Shown piece after piece: positions 26,732 to 35,958 of a DNA stretch of 64,000 bases. Below the pieces are notes generated by a model, which saw only the letters and a list, made by a program, of their open reading frames with translations, did not search any database and was not told where the DNA came from. The position numbers and the translations under genes are program-made. Source of the DNA: Streptomyces sp. NBC_00091 (GTDB taxonomy: Bacteria > Actinomycetota > Actinomycetes > Streptomycetales > Streptomycetaceae); the NCBI RefSeq assembly GCF_026343185.1, contig NZ_JAPEMA010000001.1, forward strand, positions 5,890,001-5,954,000, read 5' to 3'. Positions within the stretch are counted from its first letter, which is position 1, and the number at the start of each line of letters is the position of its first letter.

Positions 26732-27663
26732 GCCGCGGGCTCCTCTCGGTGCAGGGGGACGGCGGTGGGGGAGAGCAGCGCGGGGGCCTCGGGCGAGCGG
26801 AGGTAGGCGAGCAGCACCTCCTCCATGCTCGGCTCCGCCAGCTGCCACGCGTCGTCCAGCGGGCCCTGGCGGCGGACCAGCGCGGTGAAGTGGCGTCCGG
26901 AGGTGCGTACTTCGATGAGGGTGTGGTGGTGCAGGGCGGCGGGCAGCCCCTGGTCCGTGCTCACCCCGGTGACCAGGGTGTGCATGGGAACCAGCTCGTC
27001 GGCCTCGCCCGCCATGCGGACGCGGCCGTCGGCGAGTACGAGTACGTAGTCACACATGTGCTCGATCTCGCTGAGCAGGTGGGAGGACATCAGTACGGTG
27101 GTCCCGTGCTCGGCCGCCTCCGACAGGAGCAGGGCGCCCATCTCGTCCCGGGCCACCGGATCGAGGTCGGCCATCGGCTCGTCCAGCAGGAGGACGTCGG
27201 GGCGCTTGCCGAAGGCGAGCGCGAAGGCCACACGGGTGCGCTGGCCGCCCGACAGGTCCCCCACGCGGGCGTTCGGCGGCACCATCCCGGAGCGGACGAT
27301 CCGCTCGGCCACCGCCTGGTCCCAGGCCGGGTTGAGCTCCTGCCCCAGTCGCAGGGTCTGCGCCACGGTGAACCGGTTGAACAGCGGCTTGTCCTGGGCG
27401 AGGTAGGCCCACCGGGGCATGGCGCGGGGGCTGCCGGCGGGGGCGCCGAAGATCCGCAGCTCACCGGCCGAGGGCTGCGCGAGGCCGGCCGCGAGGCTCA
27501 GCAGGGTGCTCTTGCCCGCGCCGTTGGGCCCCACCAGGGCGGTGATGCGGCCCGCGGGGATCCGGAAGGAGCAGTCCTCCAGTGCCCAGCCCCGCCGGTA
27601 CTTCTTGCCCAGCCCGCGTGCCTCCAAGGCCCATCGGCTGTCGGCCGCGCCGGAAGTGGTCAT
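26728..27663 (-). CDS. ABC transporter ATP-binding protein
   Basis: About 311 residues. Walker A is GPNGAGKSTLL, the signature LSGGQRTRVAFALAF, Walker B DVLLLDEPMADLD, and the switch region SSHLLSEIEHM. The ATG at 27663 was chosen, though GTG codons at 27672 and 27696 are in frame. It is the first gene of a YtrA-regulated ABC exporter operon with the permease and gntR downstream. Confidence 0.9.
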   Translation of the reverse strand: MTTSGAADSRWALEARGLGKKYRRGWALEDCSFRIPAGRITALVGPNGAGKSTLLSLAAGLAQPSAGELRIFGAPAGSPRAMPRWAYLAQDKPLFNRFTVAQTLRLGQELNPAWDQAVAERIVRSGMVPPNARVGDLSGGQRTRVAFALAFGKRPDVLLLDEPMADLDPVARDEMGALLLSEAAEHGTTVLMSSHLLSEIEHMCDYVLVLADGRVRMAGEADELVPMHTLVTGVSTDQGLPAALHHHTLIEVRTSGRHFTALVRRQGPLDDAWQLAEPSMEEVLLAYLRSPEAPALLSPTAVPLHREEPAA

Positions 27664-27688
27664 GCTTCGCACAGCCCCCTCTTTCCGT

Positions 27689-27714
27689 GATTCCACTAGA
27701 TGAGTAATGGAATC
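27689..27714. promoter_or_regulatory. Inverted repeat at the ABC operon promoter
   Basis: GATTCCA (27689-27695) and TGGAATC (27708-27714) are perfectly complementary with a 12-bp spacer. They sit just upstream of the ATPase gene and are a candidate site for the YtrA-like GntR encoded in the same operon. Confidence 0.5.
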
Positions 27715-27756
27715 ATGCGGCGAGGGCGCGGCACTGTCAAACGGCGGTCGCCGTGC

Positions 27757-29658
27757 TCAGGGGGAGACCGCTCCCGGACCCGCCGGCGCGGACACCTGGT
27801 GCAGGCGCAGGGCGAGTTGGAGCTCCAGGGCGCGGTCGGGGGACTGCCAGTCGGGGCCCAGGAGGCGGCCGATCCGGTCCAGGCGCTGCACCACGGTGTT
27901 CACGTGGACGTGCAGGGCCTCCTTCGCCCTCGCCCGGCTCATGCCCGTGGCGAAGTAGACCCGCAGGGTGCGGACGAGGTCGCTGCCGCGCCGGGCGTCG
28001 TAGTCCAGGACCGGCCCGAGCGCGGCCCGTACGAAGCCGGACAGGTCCGGCCGGTCGCCCAGGAGCACACCGAGGAACCCCAGGTCCGCGAGCGTGCTCC
28101 CGTCACCGGCGCGGCCCAGGGAGCGCAGCGTTGACAGGCAGCGCAGGGCCTCCGCGTGCGCGGCCGGAAGCCCGGCGGGGCTGCCGTCGGCCCGCGCCGC
28201 ACCGACCGTGACGGGCGCGCCCACCGTACGGCCGAGCGCCGCGGCCAGGCGGGCGGCGTCCGCCCCGGTGTCCTCGGAGGGCGCCAGCAGCACGGCGTGG
28301 TCGTGGTGGACCCCGGCCAGGCCCCGGCGGTCGCGGGCGTGGTGCGCGGCGGCCGTGAGCAGGCGGGGGCGCGGAGCGGTATCGCTGTGCAGGACGAACA
28401 GGGCGTGCGGGCGGGCCAGGTCCACGCCCAGGCGGCGGGCGCGGACGGCCAGGCTCCCGGGATCGGCGGACGGGCTCAGCAGGTCCCCGAGCAGCTCTCC
28501 GCGTATCCGGTCCTCGGTCTGCGCGACCGACCGGCTCAGGAGCAGCAGCAGGGCCGTCACCGTGGCGGCGCGCTCGAACAGGCGCCGCCCGGCCTCGTCC
28601 AGGCCGCGGCGGCCCGTCAGCGTGATGCTGCCCAGGAGTTCGGGGCCGGCCAGCACCGCGCACACCCAGGTGCCGGCCTCCGCGACGGCCCGGCCGCCGG
28701 CCCGGGAGGCGGCGACGGCCCGCGCGGGCGGCGGGCAGGGGTCGGCCTGCGCGCGGGCCAGCTCCGCACCGTCGGCATCGTGGATGAGGGTGCCGCCCTC
28801 CAGCAGCGCGCCGATCGCGGCCGCCACCTCGGCGATGTCCCCGCCGCGCAGGACGAGACCGGTGAGCCGGTCGTGCGCCTCCTCGGCCCGGCGCAGCGCG
28901 TCGCTGTTCTCCTGGATGACGCGGGAGGCGGCGCCCAGTTCCGCCAGGGCCCGGCGCGTCTCCTCCAGCAGCCGGGCCCCGTCGATGGCGATGGCGGCGT
29001 GGTCGGCGAGGGAGGACAGCAGCGCCACCTCGCGCGGGCCGAACTCGCGCGGGCTGCGGTCGGCGGCGAAGAGCACCCCGATCACCTTCGGGCCCAGCCG
29101 CAGGGGGACGCCCAGGATGGCGCGCAGGTCCTCCTCGCCGACGGCGCCGTCGATGGCGGCCGTGTGCCGGAAGCGCGGGTCGCGCTGGTAGTCGCCGGTG
29201 GCGTACGGACGGGCCGTCTGGGCGACGAGCCCGCCGAGCCCTTCGCCCATGCCCAGGCGCAGCTGCTGGAAGGCGGCCGACACCGAACCGTCGGTCACCC
29301 GCATGAAGGTGTCGCCCGCGGCCTCGTCGTTCAGCGACAGGTACGTGACGTCCGTGTGCAGCAGCTGCTTCGCGCGGTGCGTGATCGCCCGCAGCACCGA
29401 GTCCAGGTCCCGCAGCGCGGCCAGGTCGCCCGCGGTGTCGAACAGCGCGGTCAGCTCCGCCTCGCGGGTACGGTGCTGGATCAGGGTCCGGTGGACCTCC
29501 AGCGCCACCCGGGTGGCCTCCTCGAGGGCGGCCAGCTCCCCGGCGGGAGCGCCGGCGGCGCGCGCGGCCGCCGACGGCCGGGCGAACGCCTCCGCCGGCG
29601 CCCCCTGGGCCAGCAGGCCGAGCAGCTCCCGTACGCCTTCCGTCACGGTGGTGAGCAT
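27757..29658 (-). CDS. GAF-domain PucR/CdaR-type transcriptional regulator
   Basis: 633 residues. A GAF domain lies at about 65-230 (LDSVLRAITHRAKQLLHTDVTYLSLND to ILGVPLRLGPKVIGVLFAADR). A coiled linker and a second sensor-like region follow. The C-terminal PucR helix-turn-helix is LVRTLRVYFATGMSRARAKEALHVHVNTVVQRLDRI. Such proteins regulate catabolic or transport genes. The MHS-family symporter gene 22 bases upstream on the same strand is the likely partner. Confidence 0.88.
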   Translation of the reverse strand: MLTTVTEGVRELLGLLAQGAPAEAFARPSAAARAAGAPAGELAALEEATRVALEVHRTLIQHRTREAELTALFDTAGDLAALRDLDSVLRAITHRAKQLLHTDVTYLSLNDEAAGDTFMRVTDGSVSAAFQQLRLGMGEGLGGLVAQTARPYATGDYQRDPRFRHTAAIDGAVGEEDLRAILGVPLRLGPKVIGVLFAADRSPREFGPREVALLSSLADHAAIAIDGARLLEETRRALAELGAASRVIQENSDALRRAEEAHDRLTGLVLRGGDIAEVAAAIGALLEGGTLIHDADGAELARAQADPCPPPARAVAASRAGGRAVAEAGTWVCAVLAGPELLGSITLTGRRGLDEAGRRLFERAATVTALLLLLSRSVAQTEDRIRGELLGDLLSPSADPGSLAVRARRLGVDLARPHALFVLHSDTAPRPRLLTAAAHHARDRRGLAGVHHDHAVLLAPSEDTGADAARLAAALGRTVGAPVTVGAARADGSPAGLPAAHAEALRCLSTLRSLGRAGDGSTLADLGFLGVLLGDRPDLSGFVRAALGPVLDYDARRGSDLVRTLRVYFATGMSRARAKEALHVHVNTVVQRLDRIGRLLGPDWQSPDRALELQLALRLHQVSAPAGPGAVSP

Positions 29659-29680
29659 ACGGGCGCGGCCGCGGGCGCGG

Positions 29681-31036
29681 TCAGCCGTTGACGGGGACGG
29701 GAGGGGCCGCGTGGGCGGGCCCGTCGAGGCTGCGGCCGCGGGTCTCGCGGGCGGCCAGGGCCGTCGCCGTGGTGACCAGCGCAGCCGCGCAGAGGTAGAC
29801 GGAGACCGGCACGGAGGAGCCGTAGTCCTTCAGGAGTTCCACGGCGATGATCGGGGCCAGGGCGCCGCCGACGATGGAGGCGAGCTGCGATCCCATGGAG
29901 GCTCCCGAGTAGCGGACCCGGGTGTCGAACATCTCCGAGATGAAGGCCGCCTGCGGACCGTACATCGCCCCGTGCAGCAGCAGACCGGCGGTGACCGCGG
30001 CGGCGATCACCGGGAAGGACCGGGAGTCCAGCAGGGCGAAGAAGGCGAACGCCCAGCCCGCCATGCCGACCGAGCCCACGAGCGTGACGGCGCGCCGGCC
30101 GATCCGGTCCGACAGCGCGCCCCACAGCGGGATGGTCACGAAGTGCACGGCCGAGCCGATCAGCACGGCGTTCAGGGCGTCGCCCTTGGGCAGGTGGAGG
30201 TGGACGGTGACGTAGACGAGGAGGAAGGCCGTGAGCACGTAGTACGAGATGTTCTCGCCCAGGCGCACACCGATCGCGGTGAGCACGCCGCGCCGCCCCG
30301 AGCGCAGCACCTCGACCACCGGCGGCCGGTGCTTCGCCCCCGCCGCCTCCTCGGCCTCGGCCCTGGCCCGCGCCTCCAGGAAGGCGGGGGACTCGGAGAC
30401 CGAGACGCGGATCCACAGCCCGACTGCCACCAGCACCCCGGAGAGCAGGAAGGGTATCCGCCAGCCCCAGGCGAGGAACGCCTCGTCCGACTGGACGGCG
30501 GCGAGCAGCGCCAGCACCCCGGTGGCCAGCAGGTTGCCGCCGGGAGCGCCGGCCTGCGGCCAGGACGCCCAGAACCCGCGGTGCCGGTCGTCCCCGTGCT
30601 CGGCGACGAGCAGCACCGCGCCGCCCCACTCCCCGCCCAGCGCGAAGCCCTGCACCAGCCGCAGCACGGTCAGCAGCACGGCCGCGGCGCCGCCGACGCT
30701 CGCGTGCGTCGGCAGCAGCCCGATCGCGAAGGTGGCCCCGCCCATCATCAGCAGGCTCAGCACCAGCAGCCGCTTGCGCCCGATCCGGTCGCCGTAGTGC
30801 CCGAACACCATCCCGCCGAGCGGCCGAGCGGCGAAGCCGACCGCGTAGGTGAGGAACGCCAGCAGGGTCCCCACCAGGGGATCGCTGGCGGGGAAGAACA
30901 GCTTGTTGAACACCAGGGCGGCGGCGGAGCCGTAGAGGAAGAAGTCGTACCACTCGATGGTGGTCCCGACGAGACTGGCGGCGACGACTCTCCTGATGCT
31001 GCCGGGATGCGCTGACGGTATGGCAGAGGCGGCCAT
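29681..31036 (-). CDS. MFS metabolite:H+ symporter (MHS family)
   Basis: 451 residues from the ATG at 31036, which follows GGAAGTGG by seven bases. Twelve membrane segments are apparent. Diagnostic MHS sequences are GTTIEWYDFFLYGSAAALVF at TM1, GGMVFGHYGDRIGRKRLLVLSL at the first loop, and VQGFALGGEWGGAVLLVAEH. Known members carry shikimate, proline/betaine or other organic acids; the substrate here is unknown. The GAF-PucR regulator follows directly. Confidence 0.92.
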   Translation of the reverse strand: MAASAIPSAHPGSIRRVVAASLVGTTIEWYDFFLYGSAAALVFNKLFFPASDPLVGTLLAFLTYAVGFAARPLGGMVFGHYGDRIGRKRLLVLSLLMMGGATFAIGLLPTHASVGGAAAVLLTVLRLVQGFALGGEWGGAVLLVAEHGDDRHRGFWASWPQAGAPGGNLLATGVLALLAAVQSDEAFLAWGWRIPFLLSGVLVAVGLWIRVSVSESPAFLEARARAEAEEAAGAKHRPPVVEVLRSGRRGVLTAIGVRLGENISYYVLTAFLLVYVTVHLHLPKGDALNAVLIGSAVHFVTIPLWGALSDRIGRRAVTLVGSVGMAGWAFAFFALLDSRSFPVIAAAVTAGLLLHGAMYGPQAAFISEMFDTRVRYSGASMGSQLASIVGGALAPIIAVELLKDYGSSVPVSVYLCAAALVTTATALAARETRGRSLDGPAHAAPPVPVNG

Positions 31037-31081
31037 GGTTACCACTTCCGGACGAGTGCGGGGACGTTCCGATGTCGCCAC

Positions 31082-31407
31082 ACCCTAGGAACGCCCAGGT
31101 CAACGGCCCATGGTGCCCGTCACCACACTTCCCGCCCGAAGGGTGTGCGCCCCACCCATCCCGCCTGTCGAACTGCCTGATAGGCCTTCGCCAGCCCGGG
31201 ATCTCACCCCCGCCAAGAAGCCGGGGCTGGTCCTCGCCTACGTGCAGGGGAGTCGGCCGCGGCCGTATCGCTTGCTGCCGGGGCCCAGGATCGGTACGCC
31301 TCGCCGCCGCCCCGGCCCCGGCCTGACCGCGTCCACCCGCGCCCTCTGCGCCCGCTGCTCCTGCCGCCGGCCTCCGTCGGTGTCGCCGCTCGGTGGTCCC
31401 GGGGGTG
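31082..31407. other. Intergenic boundary, no gene seen
   Basis: A 326-base stretch between the MHS symporter region and the biosynthetic cluster. I see no convincing coding frame, RNA or repeat. It marks the left edge of the cluster. Confidence 0.6.
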
Positions 31408-32583
31408 TCAGGACCGGGCGAGAGTCAAGTCGTGACAGGATTCCTCGATCCAGCCGAGGGGGACCCCGCTGGGCAGAGCGTCGTCACGCAAGTCGGTTGT
31501 CAGCGCGTCCCAGTTGTCATAGCCGTGGGCCTTCGCTATCGAGTCCCTGACCCTGGTCTCATGCGGAGGTGTCACCTCCGTTCTGCTCGTCTTGTGATCC
31601 TTCAGCCGGTGAACCGCATGCCACAGCATCACTTCCGTCTCGAACTGCCTGAAATGATGAATCTTGTCCATCAGGTTTGCGGACAGTGACGGAATGTCCA
31701 GGAAGAGGCGCGCGAGAGCTGGCTCGACCGAGGAATTTCGGGACAGCTTCGAATCGCTCCCGGTGTTCAGTCCTGCGAAATCGAGCTGTCCGGCCAGCAG
31801 GAACCGGATGTATTTCTGATACCGGCCGGTTCCGAAGATGAACGGAGGGAGTGACAGGTCGAGTTCTTCACGGCTGTGGCCGAGAAGCGGGTCGTGCGAG
31901 GCGTATCGGGGCCCTTGGCTGAATCGGCGGTCGTTTCCATCGGCAGGTGCCCCGTCGGGCAGGAGCGAAAGAAAGCGAACAGCCCTCAGTGCGTCCACCC
32001 TCTTGATGTCGACGGAGGCTGCGACTTCACCTATCACGCCACTCGGGTCGTCGATCCCGGCTTTCTTGAACAGAAGCCGCCAGACCCGGTCGGGATAGTA
32101 CGATTCGGCGGCGACCCGGTGAAGCTCCACACCCTGGGACCGGGTGATCAGCTTGAGACCGTACAGCTTTCTGATCGCCGCACGGATATTGACCAGGGCG
32201 ACGCTCACCGCCGAGTGGTCGTCGTCGGGATCCGTCGCGACCACCACGGGGTCGTCCGAATCGAAGAGGCCGGACCGGTACATCCTGTAGACGGCTCCGA
32301 CACCGTGGACGCCGACGGGCCAGCATTCCGCGGCCCGTATGGCCCCCATACTGGACGCCCCGACGATCTGAGCGCCGTCGCGAGCCACCTCGACGACCTC
32401 TCGCGGTGACACCGGGAGCACCTGCGAAAACGATCCGTCGATGATGAGGATCCGGGAGCTTCCGCTTTCTCTGGCCCGGTAGACGTCGCCGCGTTTCGCG
32501 GGGGGAAGGACGTGCGCCTGCGGCATAAGGGCCCGTGCCTCGCCCGGCGGCAGGGACGGCCCGGTGAATATGGTGGTTCTCAT
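31408..32583 (-). CDS. TfuA-like protein, partner of YcaO in thioamide formation
   Basis: 391 residues. The N-terminal 160 residues are a TfuA domain: IFTGPSLPPGEARAL, HVLPPAKRGDVYRA, ILIIDGSFSQVLPVSPREVVE, and GASSMGAIRAAECWPVGVHG with GVGAVYRMYRSGLF. Family knowledge: TfuA works with a YcaO to install thioamides in peptide backbones (thioviridamide-type RiPPs, McrA). The extra C-terminal region of about 230 residues has no recognised domain. The start lies three bases after the ycaO stop, so the two are cotranscribed. This is the last gene of the minus-strand operon. Confidence 0.88.
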   Translation of the reverse strand: MRTTIFTGPSLPPGEARALMPQAHVLPPAKRGDVYRARESGSSRILIIDGSFSQVLPVSPREVVEVARDGAQIVGASSMGAIRAAECWPVGVHGVGAVYRMYRSGLFDSDDPVVVATDPDDDHSAVSVALVNIRAAIRKLYGLKLITRSQGVELHRVAAESYYPDRVWRLLFKKAGIDDPSGVIGEVAASVDIKRVDALRAVRFLSLLPDGAPADGNDRRFSQGPRYASHDPLLGHSREELDLSLPPFIFGTGRYQKYIRFLLAGQLDFAGLNTGSDSKLSRNSSVEPALARLFLDIPSLSANLMDKIHHFRQFETEVMLWHAVHRLKDHKTSRTEVTPPHETRVRDSIAKAHGYDNWDALTTDLRDDALPSGVPLGWIEESCHDLTLARS

Positions 32584-32586
32584 GGC

Positions 32587-33834
32587 TCAGATCACCGATT
32601 CCAGCAGGCGGAGGGTAGGGGTGCGCGAACTCTCACCGTAGGGAGACGCGAGGCCCGGAATCAGGACACGAACCACCGGCACGCCGAGATCCTCGCGGGT
32701 GAGTTCTGTCACCAGGCACTTTTCGTGTCCTGCGTCCCGCAGCCGGCCGACGACCGTGTGTATGTTCTGCAGGATGCTGCCGCTGCCGTCCTTGGCCTGC
32801 GGGAACGCCAGGGAGCCGGGGTTCCGGTAAAGAGAGTCGATCCGCTTCAGCTCGGCCGGCCTGCGCCTGGCGCGCCCGGTCTCGAACACCTCTCGCGCGC
32901 CCGTGGCGAAGCTGGCGTGACCTTGGCACGCCTCGGTGAGAGCGCGAAGCAGCGCCCGTTCGGGCTGGAGGTCGGCCCCGTACCCGGGGAAGTAGGTCAC
33001 CTTGCCCTCCTGCCCGAAGTAGCCGTCGTCGAAAAGGACGACCCGGATGACCGGAACGTCGATCACGTTGGTCAGATCCTGTATCCGGACAACCAGACCC
33101 TGACCGGTCAGCGCGTCGATGAACTCCTTCGCGGTTCCGGCTGGAACCGACTCCGGGGATATGACCCTCAAAGGTCGACGAGGAGAGAAAAGCGGGTCGT
33201 GGTGAGCGGAGTAAAACGCTTCCTCCGACACCGCGTCGCGCTCGACAAGCTCACAGACCGCGTGGAGGACCGCCTCTGAATACGTATTCCCGGAGGCGAG
33301 CCCGTTGGTCTCGATCCGCGCCGTCATGCCTTCCGTGGAGGGATTGAGGACGAGGTCGGTCGGTACCAGATGATGGCCCCCCTGCGCCAGGTCGTACGCC
33401 CCCGTCCAGGAGAAAACGGCGTCGGGCCGGTACGTCGTGTCCTGCGGCAGGCTGAAGTCCTCCGGGTCGACCGCAGCGGCGGGAGCGAGTTCCTTGTAGG
33501 AACCCCTGACGATCCGGAGGGCCGGAATTTCCTCGGCCGAGACTCGCTCGATCGCCTCCATGACGGCGCTGAGCTTCGCCGCGATCGGCGTCGCCCCCTT
33601 TCCCGCGCTCACCGTCAGGTCTTTGGCCAGAGGAGTCACGGCCGACCACACGGGGGAGCTGATGTAATCCAGGGGGGTGGTGTCGTACACGCGCGTGACG
33701 GGGACGCGAGGCAGCAGTGGTTTCAGGGAGTCCCACGTCTCCTTGAAACTTCTGGCGTGTCCGGCCTTCGTGCTTTCCGCATCAGGCTGAAAGCTGTCCG
33801 GGCGAAGGGCTGTCAGGCTGTCCGGTTTGACCAT
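32587..33834 (-). CDS. YcaO-domain protein, predicted peptide thioamidation or cyclodehydration enzyme
   Basis: 415 residues. The YcaO ATP-binding motifs are complete: SAGKGATPIAAKLSAVMEAIER, then ASGNTYSEAVLHAVCELVERDA, and the later ALTEACQGH. YcaO enzymes phosphorylate backbone amide oxygens. With a TfuA partner they usually install sulfur (thioamide). No E1-like or C-protein cyclodehydratase partner is nearby, and the C-terminus lacks the proline-rich tail of azoline-forming YcaOs. Both facts favour thioamidation. The probable substrate is the peptide encoded at 47343. Confidence 0.92.
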   Translation of the reverse strand: MVKPDSLTALRPDSFQPDAESTKAGHARSFKETWDSLKPLLPRVPVTRVYDTTPLDYISSPVWSAVTPLAKDLTVSAGKGATPIAAKLSAVMEAIERVSAEEIPALRIVRGSYKELAPAAAVDPEDFSLPQDTTYRPDAVFSWTGAYDLAQGGHHLVPTDLVLNPSTEGMTARIETNGLASGNTYSEAVLHAVCELVERDAVSEEAFYSAHHDPLFSPRRPLRVISPESVPAGTAKEFIDALTGQGLVVRIQDLTNVIDVPVIRVVLFDDGYFGQEGKVTYFPGYGADLQPERALLRALTEACQGHASFATGAREVFETGRARRRPAELKRIDSLYRNPGSLAFPQAKDGSGSILQNIHTVVGRLRDAGHEKCLVTELTREDLGVPVVRVLIPGLASPYGESSRTPTLRLLESVI

Positions 33835-34016
33835 GATCGTGATGCCTTATCTGGAAGCGGGGATCGATGGGAACGCGGACCGCCGCGCGTCGCTGCGCTT
33901 CAGGAGCCGGCGGAGCGGGCCGGAGAGGGGCGACGGTCGCCGGTCCACGCGGCCCTGCCGGCGCTCGTCACGGCACAGGGACCGCGACGGCCCGGTCCGT
34001 GCCCCTGCGGCCTGCC

Positions 34017-35210
34017 TCAGGCGTCCCGCGTGACCACGAGGTCGTCGGCGAAACGCGCCCCGAAGTCCCCCTTCCACACCGCGGTCAGCCGAGGCAGCTG
34101 CTCCAACAGGCCTGTCGACGCGAGTTGCAGCATCATCTCCCTCATGACCTGCCGCGTGAGTCCGGCGGCCAGACACGCGTGCCGGCCCCGCCCGAAGGCG
34201 ACATGGCGAGCCCCGGTCCTGTCCGCACGGAAGGTGCCCGGGTCGGCGAACCGCCTCGGGTCGCGGTTGGCTGCCACGAGTACGAGGACCACGCGCGACT
34301 CGGCCCGTACGGTGTGACCGTGCAGGGTCAGATCGGACAGCGCGCGCCTGGTGGCCAAGTGGAAGGGCGTGACAAGCCGCAGCGCCTCGTCCACGGCCCC
34401 GTCGACGTCTTCCTTCAGGTCGACGGCGGCGCTCTCCGGGCCGGTCAACGCCTCCAACAGGCGTGCGACAGCCGCCGCGGTGGGTTCCAGCGCGCCACTC
34501 ACCAGTTGGGCGTATATCGCGGTCGCGTCCAGAAGATCCAACGTCCCGTCGGACAGAGCGCGGCTCAGCGCCGAGGCGAGGACCCCCCGGGGAACCGCGC
34601 AGCGCTGCGCGACGAGCCCGGTCAGCTCGTCCATGGCCTCTTCCGCGAGCCGCCCGATGTCGGGGTCGTACGTCTCGATCGGCCCGACGGCCAGGATCCG
34701 GGTGGCGCAGTCGGCGAGCTGTGCCAAGCCGTCCGTCTCCTCGTCCAGGAGATCGCTCAGGCCGGCTGCCAGAGCCGGCCTGACGACATCGGCGAACAGC
34801 CTGTCAGGCGTCACCGTGGAACTGGTCGCCGCGATGGAATCCGCCATCGCGGCGACCATCTGCCGAACGGCGGCGGGCGTGAACAGCGGCAGGAGCAGAC
34901 GCCGCATACCGGTGTGCCGCGGCGGATCGGAGAACACGGGCCAGCGGTCGATGAACTCCGTCACCCGCCAGTAGGTGTTCTCCTGCTCTTCCGTCAGCGA
35001 GGGCGGGCAATAGGTTTCCACCTGGGCGCCGAGCCGGGGATCAGGGAGAAGTTCGTACACGTCGTCGTATCGCGTCACGTACCACGTGTTCGTGATCTCG
35101 TCCCAGTGCACACCGTGCGACTCACGCAGTTCGTCGAACCACTTGACCGGTTCCGCTTCCCGGTCCGTCGGGATCTGCGGCACCGTGGTTTCCGCCGTTA
35201 CGTTGTCCAT
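34017..35210 (-). CDS. Cytochrome P450
   Basis: 397 residues, the size of a soluble bacterial P450. The heme loop is FGRGRHACLAAGLTR with the thiolate cysteine near residue 346. The EALR helix K motif is present (VDEALRLVTPFH). In helix I the usual A/G-G-x-D/E-T reads SGALEPT, which is atypical. The redox partner is not encoded nearby. It lies between the dioxygenase and ycaO genes, with 61- and 182-base gaps, and probably oxidises the cluster product. Confidence 0.92.
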   Translation of the reverse strand: MDNVTAETTVPQIPTDREAEPVKWFDELRESHGVHWDEITNTWYVTRYDDVYELLPDPRLGAQVETYCPPSLTEEQENTYWRVTEFIDRWPVFSDPPRHTGMRRLLLPLFTPAAVRQMVAAMADSIAATSSTVTPDRLFADVVRPALAAGLSDLLDEETDGLAQLADCATRILAVGPIETYDPDIGRLAEEAMDELTGLVAQRCAVPRGVLASALSRALSDGTLDLLDATAIYAQLVSGALEPTAAAVARLLEALTGPESAAVDLKEDVDGAVDEALRLVTPFHLATRRALSDLTLHGHTVRAESRVVLVLVAANRDPRRFADPGTFRADRTGARHVAFGRGRHACLAAGLTRQVMREMMLQLASTGLLEQLPRLTAVWKGDFGARFADDLVVTRDA

Positions 35211-35271
35211 CACAAACCAACCCGTTCAATTCACGCGCTTCTTAAGGCTGACGTAGTACCGGGGGAGGGGG

Positions 35272-35958
35272 TTACAGGAGAGATCGGTCGGCGAGCAGAT
35301 AGCTAGTCAGCTCCTGTCGCGCTTCTGCCGACTGCGGCACGGCCGCATACGTCGTGGTGATCTGCCGCCGCTTGTCGGCACCGCCGAACGACGCATGGTA
35401 GGAGTGCGGATCGAAGACGATGAGGTCACCGGGGGAGGAGTCGACGGTGAAGGCCGGCACCTCGGCGGGCCGCATCCCGAGGCGACGCAGCGGGTTCTCC
35501 ATCTCCGCGGCGAACGAGTCCCAGCTCCCGCCTCTGCGGTGGGTGCCGGGAATGATCCGCAGCGCTCCGGTGTCGCCGTCGAGCGGCTCCAGATACTGGA
35601 CGATCTTGAGGAGCCGGAGAGCGCGGTGGTTGCCGTCCCGGTGCCAGTAGGTGGCACCGTTGTAGCGGACTCCGTCGCCGCCGACATAGACGACGTCCGT
35701 GCCCAGCAGCCTACGTGCCACCCGAGGACACCGGTCGTCGGCCAGGAGCACCTTCTGGAGCACCGCGCTGCGCTCGGCGATCCGGGCGACGCCCGCACGC
35801 CCCTGCCGGCCGACCTGCGGGAAGTTCTCGAAGACGTCTTCGAAGGCGTCGGCGACGGCCGCCACGACGTCGTTCTGCACGCCGCGCAGGTGAAGGAATC
35901 CGAACGTCCTGAAGCGGGTGACCTCGGCGTCGGTCACCGACAAAGAGGTGAGTCTCAT
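35272..35958 (-). CDS. Phytanoyl-CoA dioxygenase (PhyH) family Fe(II)/2OG enzyme, copy 1
   Basis: 228 residues. The metal triad is visible as His106 and Asp108 in TYWHRDGN and His188 in SYHASFGG, with an Arg near 197 for 2-oxoglutarate (GADKRRQI). PhyH enzymes hydroxylate or desaturate small molecules and carrier- or peptide-bound residues. The start overlaps the stop of the second PhyH gene (ATGA). The two proteins share layout but are clearly diverged, so this is an old duplication or separate recruitment. Confidence 0.9.
   Translation of the reverse strand: MRLTSLSVTDAEVTRFRTFGFLHLRGVQNDVVAAVADAFEDVFENFPQVGRQGRAGVARIAERSAVLQKVLLADDRCPRVARRLLGTDVVYVGGDGVRYNGATYWHRDGNHRALRLLKIVQYLEPLDGDTGALRIIPGTHRRGGSWDSFAAEMENPLRRLGMRPAEVPAFTVDSSPGDLIVFDPHSYHASFGGADKRRQITTTYAAVPQSAEARQELTSYLLADRSLL

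Noticed and set aside
31408..33834. Azole/azoline (thiazole-oxazole) cluster
   Set aside because: No E1-like cyclodehydratase partner, no flavin dehydrogenase and only one Cys in the core; TfuA presence favours thioamide chemistry.
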